Below are positions 54,030 through 61,915 of a DNA stretch of 64,000 nt, piece after piece; the stretch's first letter is position 1, and the number at the start of each line of letters is the position of its first letter. The position numbers and the translations under genes are program-made. This stretch comes from Metabacillus schmidteae (lineage in GTDB: Bacteria; Bacillota; Bacilli; Bacillales; Bacillaceae): the NCBI RefSeq assembly GCF_903166545.1, contig NZ_CAESCH010000001.1:427501-491500 (forward strand), read 5' to 3'. The notes under the pieces are model-generated. The model saw only the letters and a program-made list of their open reading frames with translations, was not told the DNA's origin and searched no databases.

Positions 54030-54871
54030 AGCATCGATATCAAGCTCGTACACCATTTGAAAAATTAGCCCTTTATGATGTGAACTTATCAATAAAACAG
54101 GGTTCTTATGTATCAATTATTGGGCACACTGGTTCTGGTAAGTCAACAATACTTCAACATTTAAATGGTTTGTTAAAGCCAACAGAAGGATCTATTCAAC
54201 TTGGAGACCACGTTATTGAGGCAGGTAAAAAACAAAGGAATTTAAAAGAAGTGAGAAGACTAGTAGGAATTGTCTTTCAATTTCCGGAACATCAGCTATT
54301 TGAAGAAACAGTTGAGAAGGATATTGCGTTTGGACCAATGAACTTTGGGGTCAATGAGAAGAATGCATTTGAAAGAGCCAGAGAGTCTTTACAACTTGTT
54401 GGTTTACCAGAATCAATACTTCAGAAATCACCTTTTGACTTAAGTGGTGGCCAAATGAGAAGAGTAGCTATTGCTGGAGTATTAGCAATGGGTCCTGAAG
54501 TGCTTGTATTGGATGAGCCGACAGCAGGATTAGATCCAAAAGGCCGCAAAGAGATGATGGATTTATTTTACCGTCTCAAAGAAGAGAGAAACCTCACTAT
54601 CATACTTGTTACACATAGTATGGAGGATGCTGCTAAATATGCTGATGAAATGATTGTGATGCATAAAGGTACAATTGCTATGAAGGGTACCCCTAGAGAG
54701 ATCTTTAGCCAAGGAGATAAACTTGCATCTTTTGGCCTGGATTTACCTGAGACAGTGAAATTCCAACAAAAGTTAAAGAATAAAGGGTTAGCTTTTGATG
54801 AAATCCCCCTTACTCTCGATGAGGCTGTTGAACAAATAAGAGCTCTTATGAAAGAGGTGGGCCATCTATGA
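54005..54871 (+). CDS. ecfA2: ECF transporter ATPase A2
   Basis: 288 residues. Walker A GHTGSGKST, FQFPEHQLF Q-loop typical of ECF ATPases, signature LSGGQMRR, Walker B VLVLDEPTAGLDP. Heterodimerises with EcfA1. Starts inside the ecfA1 3' end with SD GAGG nearby, and overlaps ecfT by 4 nt, so the three are coupled. Confidence 0.95.
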   Translation: MDITFKNVEHRYQARTPFEKLALYDVNLSIKQGSYVSIIGHTGSGKSTILQHLNGLLKPTEGSIQLGDHVIEAGKKQRNLKEVRRLVGIVFQFPEHQLFEETVEKDIAFGPMNFGVNEKNAFERARESLQLVGLPESILQKSPFDLSGGQMRRVAIAGVLAMGPEVLVLDEPTAGLDPKGRKEMMDLFYRLKEERNLTIILVTHSMEDAAKYADEMIVMHKGTIAMKGTPREIFSQGDKLASFGLDLPETVKFQQKLKNKGLAFDEIPLTLDEAVEQIRALMKEVGHL

Positions 54872-55665
54872 TGAATAGTATGATAATTGGGAAGTATGTA
54901 CCAGGTGACTCTCCTGTTCATCGAATGGATCCACGGGCAAAATTATTGATGATTTTTGCTTTTGTTTTTATCGTCTTTTTAGCTAATAATCTTTTTACGT
55001 ATTTATTATTAGGTATTTACACATTAGCTATCGTATTTATGACAAAGTTACCGGTTCGATTTTTAATTAAAGGGCTTAAACCTGTTTTGTGGATTATTCT
55101 CTTTACTTTCTTTCTTCATCTTTTTGTCACAAAGGAAGGAAGTGTTTTACTGGATCTGGGATTTTTGAAAATTTATGAAGAGGGATTGTTCCAAGGAATT
55201 TATATATCTCTTCGTTTTCTCTTTCTTATTTTAATTACGACGATTCTAACGTTAACTACTACACCTATTGAAATTACGGATGGGATGGAGAGTTTATTAG
55301 GTCCTCTAAAAAAAGTTAGATTACCAGTACATGAGCTTGCTTTAATGATGTCCATTTCATTAAGATTTATTCCAACTTTAATGGAAGAGACAGATAAAAT
55401 CCTAAAGGCACAAATGGCTAGGGGCGTAGACTTTACAGGAGGTCCTATAAAGGACAGATTTAAGGCAATCGTACCATTGCTTGTCCCACTTTTTATTAGT
55501 GCGTTTAAACGTGCAGAAGAGCTCGCTACAGCGATGGAGGCGCGAGGATATAGAGGTGGGGAAGGTAGAACAAAGCTTCGACAATTACACTGGAGTCTCA
55601 CAGACACAGCATATCTTGTATTACTAGCCATACTAGGGCTTGCATTACTATATTTGCGTACGTAG
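54868..55665 (+). CDS. ecfT: ECF transporter transmembrane subunit EcfT
   Basis: 265 residues with about five to six membrane helices. The two ARG coupling motifs that touch the ATPases appear as MARGVDFTGG (about 182-191) and MEARGYRGG (about 218-226). The complex lacks an S component here, as in other group II systems. Confidence 0.94.
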   Translation: MMNSMIIGKYVPGDSPVHRMDPRAKLLMIFAFVFIVFLANNLFTYLLLGIYTLAIVFMTKLPVRFLIKGLKPVLWIILFTFFLHLFVTKEGSVLLDLGFLKIYEEGLFQGIYISLRFLFLILITTILTLTTTPIEITDGMESLLGPLKKVRLPVHELALMMSISLRFIPTLMEETDKILKAQMARGVDFTGGPIKDRFKAIVPLLVPLFISAFKRAEELATAMEARGYRGGEGRTKLRQLHWSLTDTAYLVLLAILGLALLYLRT

Positions 55666-55675
55666 GAGTAGGAAA

Positions 55676-56416
55676 ATGAGGGTTAAATGTATTGTATCTT
55701 ACGATGGTACACGTTTTAGCGGCTATCAGGTACAACCGAATAAAAGAACAGTGCAAAGTGAAATTGAAGCGGTTCTTACAAAGCTTCATAAGGGCCAACC
55801 AATCAAAATACATGCATCTGGCAGAACGGATGCGTATGTACATGCTGTAGGTCAGGTTATTCACTTTGACACCAACCTAATGATTCCTCCTGAAAAGTGG
55901 CCATATGCCCTAAATAGCCTATTACCAAATGATATCGTTATTTTAGAGGCTGAGTATGTAGCAGATCACTTTCATTCACGATATGATGTAAGAAAGAAAG
56001 AATACCGTTATAAACTATCAACGCAAAAAATGCCCGATGTGTTTAAAAGAGACTATTCTTATCATTTTCCGTACAAATTAGATGTGGAAATGATGAGAAA
56101 AGCCTGTCATCACCTTTGTGGTACACATGATTTTACTAGTTTTTGTGTAGCAAAAACCGAGGTGGTAGATAAAGTTAGAACCATTTATTCAATAGACATA
56201 ATAGAAGAGGAAACAGATCTTATTTTTTGTTTTACAGGTAATGGTTTCCTGTATAATATGGTTCGAATTTTAATGGGAACATTATTAGAAATAGGGCAAG
56301 GAAAAAAAACACCTGATCAAATACCTGCAATACTTGAAGGTAAAGATAGAAGCTTAAGCGGTAAAACAGCACCTGGACATGGATTATATTTATGGAAAGT
56401 TTATTATGACAACTAA
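55676..56416 (+). CDS. truA: tRNA pseudouridine synthase A
   Basis: 246 residues from ATG 55676 (MRVKCIVSYDGTRFSGYQVQ), SD GGAG upstream; an extension to 55640 overlaps ecfT and is not family-like. Catalytic Asp is D52 in ASGRTDAYVHA; position 54 is Tyr where most TruA proteins have Gly. It modifies U38-U40 of tRNA anticodon arms. Follows ecfT as in B. subtilis. Confidence 0.94.
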   Translation: MRVKCIVSYDGTRFSGYQVQPNKRTVQSEIEAVLTKLHKGQPIKIHASGRTDAYVHAVGQVIHFDTNLMIPPEKWPYALNSLLPNDIVILEAEYVADHFHSRYDVRKKEYRYKLSTQKMPDVFKRDYSYHFPYKLDVEMMRKACHHLCGTHDFTSFCVAKTEVVDKVRTIYSIDIIEEETDLIFCFTGNGFLYNMVRILMGTLLEIGQGKKTPDQIPAILEGKDRSLSGKTAPGHGLYLWKVYYDN

Positions 56417-56434
56417 ACCAGGTGTAACATTCTC

Positions 56435-56463
56435 TTGACATTAGGTCCCATAGGGTATATCAT
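56435..56463 (+). promoter_or_regulatory. Promoter of rplM-rpsI
   Basis: Consensus TTGACA (56435-56440), 17-bp spacer, TATCAT (56458-56463), 19 bp after the truA stop. Confidence 0.72.
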
Positions 56464-56469
56464 ATCTAA

Positions 56470-56525
56470 TGGTATGTATTTCAACCCCACGAATAAGCCC
56501 CGGAAACTTATCGTGTTATGAAATA
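56470..56525 (+). promoter_or_regulatory. L13 leader RNA
   Basis: The core hairpin CCACGAATAAG / CTTATCGTG around CCCCGGAAA (56487-56515) matches the conserved L13 leader found before rplM in Bacilli. It is thought to bind L13 or S9 for autoregulation. The assignment is from memory of the motif. Confidence 0.75.
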
Positions 56526-56569
56526 GAATAGGAACCATCTTTATTTTAATCATTAGGAGGAAAACACAT

Positions 56570-57007
56570 ATGCGTACAACGTTTATGGCAAACGCTGCAA
56601 ATATCGAACGTAAATGGTACGTAGTAGATGCTGAAGGCAAAACTTTAGGTCGCCTTGCAAGTGAAGTTGCATCTATTCTACGTGGTAAGCACAAACCAAC
56701 TTACACACCACACGTTGACACTGGAGATCATGTAATTCTAATCAACGCTGAGAAAATTGAATTAACTGGTAAAAAATTAACTGATAAAATTTATTACCGT
56801 CATAGCCAATTCCCTGGCGGATTAAAATCAAGAACTGCATTAGAAATGCGCACGAACTACCCTGAGAAAATGCTTGAATTAGCAATCAAAGGTATGCTTC
56901 CAAAAGGTTCTTTAGGTCGTCAAATGGCTAAAAAATTACATGTATATGCTGGTAGCGAACATCCACACCAAGCACAACAACCAGAAGTTTACGAACTTCG
57001 CGGATAA
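56570..57007 (+). CDS. rplM: 50S ribosomal protein L13
   Basis: 145 residues ([55 protein letters not shown]). Early 50S assembly protein. SD TAGGAGG. Co-transcribed with rpsI. Confidence 0.97.
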   Translation: MRTTFMANAANIERKWYVVDAEGKTLGRLASEVASILRGKHKPTYTPHVDTGDHVILINAEKIELTGKKLTDKIYYRHSQFPGGLKSRTALEMRTNYPEKMLELAIKGMLPKGSLGRQMAKKLHVYAGSEHPHQAQQPEVYELRG

Positions 57008-57013
57008 TTATAA

Positions 57014-57423
<410 letters not shown>

Positions 57424-57443
57424 TACTTGGTATATCAATGTTT

Positions 57444-57480
57444 ACCCTCTTTGCCCATATGGAGCAAGGAGGGTTTTTTC
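57444..57480 (+). terminator. Terminator after rpsI, carried by the element
   Basis: ACCCTCTTTGC / GCAAGGAGGGT with loop CCATATGGA and six T. It lies inside the element, which thus supplies both the restored rpsI tail and a terminator that isolates the cargo from ribosomal transcription. Confidence 0.9.
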
Positions 57481-57498
57481 ATGGCCGAAGATGGAAGT

Positions 57499-57517
57499 GA
57501 ATACCCTTTGAATACCC
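57499..57517 (+). repeat. Putative integrase arm sites, left
   Basis: GAATACCC at 57499-57506 and again at 57510-57517, one helical turn (11 bp) apart. Matching tandem motifs lie at the other end of the element (61465-61496) in the same orientation. Confidence 0.65.
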
Positions 57518-57521
57518 CGAG

Positions 57522-58524
57522 CTAAAATCTCATGTACTTCTGGAACTTCTCCGCTGTTTTTTCCTTCGCTTCATCGGTCACATGAGTATAAATATCCATA
57601 GTGGTTTTAATATCCGTATGACCGAGCTGGGTTTGTACATCTTTAATGGAAGCACCGGCTGCAAACAACAAACTGGCATGTGTATGCCTAAATGCGTGAA
57701 CATTTATTTGTGGCAAATTCGGGTTCTGTTGATAAATCCGCTCCAACTTTTCATTAAAGTAAGCCAGTCGGCAATAATCCATTTCCTGTTTTAACTGATT
57801 ATAGACCGTAAAGACGGGCTGCTTATCATCAGATCGAAAACGATCGGCAAGTTGTAACGTCAGATAGCGCTGTATTTGCTTGCTACGCCATTTTTTTAAA
57901 ATTGCTAGAGTTTTATCATCCACGCTAACAACACGACGAGAGGCTTTTGTTTTTGATGTCTGAAGCTGTTTTTCGCCGTTTGTGTGGATCAATGTCTTTT
58001 TCAAACTGATTTTCTTATGATGAAAGTCCACGTCCGACCAATGCAGTGCGTACAGTTCCCCTTGAAATATGATGTAAAAACGGTTTGAATGATCGGTAAT
58101 TTCCAACCATGTGCTTTTTTATTTTTTCGGAAAGGTCTTTTTCATATTCCTCAATACGCATCAAATAATCATAGAAGCCTTGAACGCAAGTTAACATTGT
58201 ATTTACTGTTCGCTCTGATCTTTTAGCCTTGGTTTGTTTAAAGTGGACAACTTTACTAGATTGATATGGATTTCTTAACCAAGATATAAATTCCGCCAAT
58301 AGATCGAGATCAACTTCTTTGTATTCTCTTCCTTTTTCCTTTAAAAACTGAAAGTAAAATTTCAATTGATGACAGTATGATTTCAATATGTTTTCAACTT
58401 TTCCAATGTTATCGATATATTTAAGATATTTGACAACAGGAACCACTGGTTTGTTGTATTCATCAATGAGTATATATCGCTTTTTATCATCAATTAAAAC
58501 CTCTTGAACTTTCATTAACATCAC
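57522..58524 (-). pseudogene. Chimeric, frameshifted tyrosine integrase
   Basis: Two overlapping minus-strand frames. The N-terminal part (58524 to about 58045; VQEVLIDDKKRYILIDEYNKPVVP...SFKPFLHHIS) resembles the core-binding half of Tn554-type TnpA recombinases. The C-terminal part (about 58105 to 57522) begins at QGELYALHWSDVDF and resembles ICE or phage integrases, with HAFRHTHASLL and the nucleophile Tyr in TMDIYTHVT. The join near 58040-58065 shifts frame and loses the first catalytic Arg (normally just before GELYAL). It cannot encode an active enzyme. Confidence 0.85.
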
Positions 58525-58590
58525 CTCCAGAATACATAGTGATGTATTTATAAAAGTCTTTCTATAAAAACTATGAATACTATAATTTCC

Positions 58591-58683
58591 TACTGTATAT
58601 AAGTTGTTTTTAAAGAAACAAAAAAGAAGTAATACTTAACTTTGAAAACGTTAAATACTACTTCTTGCTATACTGTATATAAG
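58591..58683. repeat. 13-bp direct repeats flanking an inverted repeat, upstream of the cargo
   Basis: TACTGTATATAAG occurs at 58591-58603 and 58671-58683, 80 bp apart. Between them AAGAAGTAATACTTAAC (58624-58640) faces GTTAAATACTACTTCTT (58650-58666), a 17-bp inverted repeat with two mismatches; read leftward it ends in a T run and could terminate minus-strand transcripts. Confidence 0.6.
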
Positions 58684-58710
58684 GGCGAGTTTGCTGAACA
58701 AGTAGTAAAA

Positions 58711-58758
58711 GGGTGATACATATTATTCATGATAATATGTATCACTCCTTATTTTTTA
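58711..58758 (+). terminator. Strong hairpin terminator left of the cargo genes
   Basis: Perfect 14-bp stem GTGATACATATTAT (58713-58726) / ATAATATGTATCAC (58732-58745) with loop TCATG, then TCCTTATTTTTT. The following 300 bp to the first cargo gene are very AT-rich. They hold an extended -10 (TGTTATAAT at 58812-58820) but no clear gene. Confidence 0.75.
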
Positions 58759-59057
58759 TGACTTTTTACGATTTGGGTCTTGATAATGGAATAATCTACA
58801 AATGGATTAATTGTTATAATTAAATTCAATTTGATAATCTAAAAGAGACATAAAATTACCTCAAGACTACTTCGTTTGATATTGATCCAACTTGTATAAC
58901 AAGAGGATAATAGTTACTTAATTTACATGTAATTCCAAAAAAACATATCTTATGAACTATAATTTATAATTATTTTTCCTTATTATCACAATTATTTCCA
59001 TTTGGTACCATTTTAACTGTATTAAAAATACTAATTAAATGGGAAGGGAAGAGGAAA

Positions 59058-59813
59058 ATGATTATAAGCCGAAGATACTATTCAGTTGTCGCATTGGTAT
59101 TAGCGGTTACTTTCTTCACTGGTAGTATAAAAGCTTTTGCTACTACAGAAGAAGCGCATTATGAAATGATGGCAAAAGACTTATTGGAAATGTATGATGA
59201 AAATTCCATTGAGGGGGATCCATCAGAAGCGATAGCTGAAGATGAAAACATTAACTCTTTGTTTGTTAATGATATGGTTGAGAAGCAGAAACAAAAGGTG
59301 AAATTCATAGAAAATGCAATAGAACAAGCAGAGGATAATGGGGAAAAGTTGTACAGTTATGATGAAATCTTGAATGCAAAAGCTAAAGATTTTGGAATTT
59401 CTCAAAAAGATATGTCTTATATTAAAAAGACAATTAAAAATACTGTAAAAGAGTATGAAAAGTTACATAAAGAATTTGATAAATTAGGAAAAAAAGATCA
59501 TCCATTAGCAGTTTCTATCAAAGAATCGATTGATTGGAAAATACCTAAAAGTTTAATTTATGTTGATCATAGTAGCGAAGATACAGATGGAAGAATCTCA
59601 GGTGGGGGTTGGCCTTATTGCTTGGATGATAATGGATGGGGTTATAAAAACTTTATTAACTCAGACTGTCAATGGGCATACTTCTGGTGGTTCTTCTGTG
59701 TTCTTGATCAATCCGGAAGTAAAATGGGTGTATATTCGTTAAGATATTGTAAGACAAATATAAGGAATTGTTCCCCATTAATTTTCCACAGCAAATACTG
59801 GCATACTCATTAA
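59058..59813 (+). CDS. Secreted precursor with Trp/Cys-rich C-terminal segment, unknown function
   Basis: 251 residues; I do not recognise the family. A Sec signal peptide spans 1-28 (hydrophobic core LALVLAVTFFTGS-type, cleavage after AFA). Residues 30-165 are acidic, helical and charged, like a propeptide. The last 75 residues change character: GGGWPYCLD, then five Cys (188, 204, 214, 231, 238), six Trp (185, 194, 206, 210, 211, 248) and the aromatic run WAYFWWFFC, ending HSKYWHTH. That layout suits a peptide released by proteolysis. SD AGAGGA precedes the ATG. The subtilase gene follows after 92 bp on the same strand. A toxin, bacteriocin or signal role is inference. Confidence 0.85.
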   Translation: MIISRRYYSVVALVLAVTFFTGSIKAFATTEEAHYEMMAKDLLEMYDENSIEGDPSEAIAEDENINSLFVNDMVEKQKQKVKFIENAIEQAEDNGEKLYSYDEILNAKAKDFGISQKDMSYIKKTIKNTVKEYEKLHKEFDKLGKKDHPLAVSIKESIDWKIPKSLIYVDHSSEDTDGRISGGGWPYCLDDNGWGYKNFINSDCQWAYFWWFFCVLDQSGSKMGVYSLRYCKTNIRNCSPLIFHSKYWHTH

Positions 59814-59905
59814 TTTTATAGAGCCCCTATAAGTTATTAATTTTTAATTGGAATTGGTAGTTTTTGGGGTGCTTTACTAATTAATTTACGAAAAAGGAGT
59901 CGATT

Positions 59906-61084
59906 ATGAAATTAAAAAATTTTACCGTTTTCCTTGGTATATTTCTTATTTTTATACTAGCGGGTTGTCAATCGGAAAGCGGCCAGCATCAAAATCATTT
60001 AGAACATACTGATCACTCAGAACATATGGACCATACAGAAGAATTAAGTGAAAGTACCGAAAACTTATTGGGACAAAAGGAAGAAGTTCACCAACAAGGT
60101 TATGGTCTATTTAACGTTTCATCTCTACATGAAGATGGACTAAAAGGTGAAAATGTTAAAATTGCTGTGTTAGATACAGGAATTGACTTAGAACATAAAG
60201 ACCTAAAAGTCATTGCATCACAGAACTTTGTCGATGAAGAAAATCTGGACGATCCAAGTGCAGCAGATGTAAATGGTCATGGTACAAAAATATCAGGTAT
60301 TATTGGAGCAAAAGAAAATAACTTTGGATTATTAGGCATTGCACCTAATTCTGATCTTTACGTTGGAAAAGTATCAAATGATCTGGGATATGCCAAGTCT
60401 AGTGACTTAATTAAAGGGATCCAATGGGCAATCGAACAAAAGGTAGATATTATTAATATTAGTTTAGAATTTTATGAGGATAATCCGGATTTACATAAAG
60501 TTATTAAAGAAGCTTACAACAATAATATTATTATGGTTGCATCATCTGGAAATCAGGATGATCCAAATAAGGAAAGAAAAGTTGCCTTTCCAGCTGCTTA
60601 TGAAGAAGTAATTTCAGTTGGAATGTTAGATGAAGAAGGAAAGTTATCGGAGAATGGTTTCGAAGATTCAAAAATTGATGTTTATGGACCTGGAGAAGAT
60701 ATTGCCAGTACTTTTTTAGATGATAAACTAACACTGGATACGGGAGCATCTTTTGCTACTGCTTACATAAGTGGATATGTAGCTCTTCTTATTCAAAACA
60801 ACAAAGAGTCAGAAACTTCATATAATCAAGAAACAATAATTACAGCTTTACAAGATAATTTTCACCAATATATGGGTAATTCCATATTAGAGACTGCCTT
60901 TTTTGTTACATCTATCATAGCTGGACTATTAATCTTAGGACTTTTTGTATACATTATTATAAATTTATTATTTAACAGGAAAATCTTTAAAGATAAAAAA
61001 ATGATCAAAAACTTAACACTAGTTGGTAGTATAGGATTAATTTTTTTCATTGTATCACTTGTTATACCGATAGTTATGGGTTAA
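59906..61084 (+). CDS. Membrane-anchored lipoprotein subtilase (S8) with His-rich N-terminus
   Basis: 392 residues. Lipobox ILAGC puts a lipidated Cys at 21. A His-rich stretch follows (28-43: eight His). The S8 catalytic domain has D90 (IAVLDTGID), H125 (NGHGT), oxyanion N216 (SSGN) and S282 in TGASFATAYISG, a variant of GTSMAxP. Two membrane helices close the protein (about 329-356 and 369-391) with a short basic cytoplasmic loop. It would act on the outer face of the membrane. Its partner is probably the secreted precursor just upstream. SD AAAGGAG. Such a double-anchored subtilase is unusual. Confidence 0.92.
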   Translation: MKLKNFTVFLGIFLIFILAGCQSESGQHQNHLEHTDHSEHMDHTEELSESTENLLGQKEEVHQQGYGLFNVSSLHEDGLKGENVKIAVLDTGIDLEHKDLKVIASQNFVDEENLDDPSAADVNGHGTKISGIIGAKENNFGLLGIAPNSDLYVGKVSNDLGYAKSSDLIKGIQWAIEQKVDIINISLEFYEDNPDLHKVIKEAYNNNIIMVASSGNQDDPNKERKVAFPAAYEEVISVGMLDEEGKLSENGFEDSKIDVYGPGEDIASTFLDDKLTLDTGASFATAYISGYVALLIQNNKESETSYNQETIITALQDNFHQYMGNSILETAFFVTSIIAGLLILGLFVYIIINLLFNRKIFKDKKMIKNLTLVGSIGLIFFIVSLVIPIVMG

Positions 61085-61116
61085 TAATATTTAAAAGACT
61101 AGAACTATTTGACTGT

Positions 61117-61165
61117 ATCCCTAATAATGGACACTTATAAAAAAGTCCATTATTAGGGATTTTTT
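61117..61165 (+). terminator. Terminator after the subtilase gene
   Basis: Perfect 16-bp stem ATCCCTAATAATGGAC / GTCCATTATTAGGGAT with a 12-nt loop and a T run. It ends the two-gene cargo unit. The following 300 bp (61166-61464) show no gene. Confidence 0.95.
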
Positions 61166-61464
61166 ATGTTTTACCATAGATAACCCGATATATTCAAAAC
61201 AAATAGAAAGAACGGGAACTAATATGGGTAAAATTATTTTTCAATGAATTTCAACGTAAACAACTGGAGAACACCCCAAATGTCAATCACGTATCAGATC
61301 AGTCGATCTCATATAAACCTTAATTTAAAATTGCTGCCATAAGGAAAACCAAAATGATAAAGTGTTAACGGATAGTGTGGCGAGAAGTTGTTGCGCGAAT
61401 CGATATAATCTCCCAGTACGCTTTAAATGTTTCCTGTATATAGCCTGCCAGCGTATTTATTTTA

Positions 61465-61496
61465 AATACCTTCTTGAATACCCCTTGAAATACCCT
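61465..61496 (+). repeat. Putative integrase arm sites, right
   Basis: Three tandem motifs AAATACC, GAATACCCC and GAAATACCC start near 61465, 61476 and 61487, spaced about 11 bp, same strand as the left pair at 57499-57517. Confidence 0.65.
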
Positions 61497-61596
61497 TTGC
61501 GAAAGATCCGTTAAAATCCCACGAAGTTTAACCAGGGAAAAACGTTGATTTAAAGAGGTTTATAAAATTCCATATAATAGTAAACGACTCCGCTAT

Positions 61597-61663
61597 TGAA
61601 AGAACGTAAAAAATACGGTCTTAAAGGCGCTCGTCGTGCACCTCAGTTCTCAAAACGTTAATA
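61597..61663 (+). repeat. Element attachment site, right copy (displaced rpsI 3' end)
   Basis: Exact 67-bp copy of 57357-57423. It reads as the last 21 codons of S9 plus stop without a gene in front, so it is the original chromosomal rpsI tail pushed away by integration. Confidence 0.95.
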
Positions 61664-61676
61664 GTAATAAATGGAG

Positions 61677-61713
61677 AAAACCCTTATTCACTTTGGTGGA
61701 TAGGTTTTTTTTT
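61677..61713 (+). terminator. Original rpsI terminator, now stranded
   Basis: AAAACC and GGTTTT flank an imperfect stem (TTCAC / GTGGA) followed by about nine T. It sits 13 bp after the displaced rpsI tail, where the host terminator should be. Confidence 0.65.
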
Positions 61714-61834
61714 ATGTTATTTTAAAAGTGATGTATTCACTTAATAATATGCCCGTTGGAAAGAAAGATTAGATGCAAGACCCTTATAGCTTTTTTAACA
61801 TAAAACATAGAAATGAGTTTACCTACTCACAAAA

Positions 61835-61860
61835 AAAATGACCGTTGCAACGGTCATTTT
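61835..61860. promoter_or_regulatory. 26-bp perfect palindrome before the PTS regulator
   Basis: AAAATGACCGTTGCAACGGT plus CATTTT is fully self-complementary. Eight A precede it, so on the minus strand it would be a good terminator; on the plus strand only four T follow. It could alternatively be an operator for the PTS genes. Confidence 0.7.
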
Positions 61861-61861
61861 A

Positions 61862-61879
61862 CAGGGAAGCGTTTTCTTT
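61862..61879 (+). promoter_or_regulatory. Possible cre (CcpA) site
   Basis: CAGGGAAGCGTTTTCTTT keeps the core GNAARCGNWWWC of the cre consensus, with three mismatches outside it. It lies 37 bp before the PTS regulator start, so catabolite repression is plausible. Confidence 0.45.
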
Positions 61880-61915
61880 AAAATGGGTTAATATAAATAT
61901 CAAGGAGGCATGGCT

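Larger units (their letters stand above)
57424..61663 (+). mobile_element. 4,240-bp element integrated in rpsI 3' end (degenerate)
   Basis: Bounded by 67-bp exact direct repeats derived from rpsI. It contains a broken integrase next to the left end, tandem arm-type motifs near both ends, several own terminators, and two cargo genes on the + strand. No relaxase, replication or excisionase gene is seen, so it is a remnant or a mini-element unable to excise alone. Ends of ribosomal protein genes, including rpsI, are known integration sites for ICEs in Firmicutes. Confidence 0.88.

Noticed and set aside
57582..57794. Plus-strand frame opposite the integrase
   Set aside because: Antisense to recognisable integrase C-terminal coding sequence, no SD, no similarity.
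58759..58827. 22-codon frame (MTFYDLGLDNG...) before the cargo genes
   Set aside because: Starts in a terminator T run with no SD; composition is that of random AT-rich DNA.
60531..60749. Minus-strand frame within the subtilase gene
   Set aside because: Shadow of the S8 catalytic domain on the other strand.
61597..61663. Second, partial rpsI gene or gene duplication
   Set aside because: Only the last 21 codons are present with no upstream coding sequence. Exact repeat limits, integrase and arm motifs fit an attachment site.
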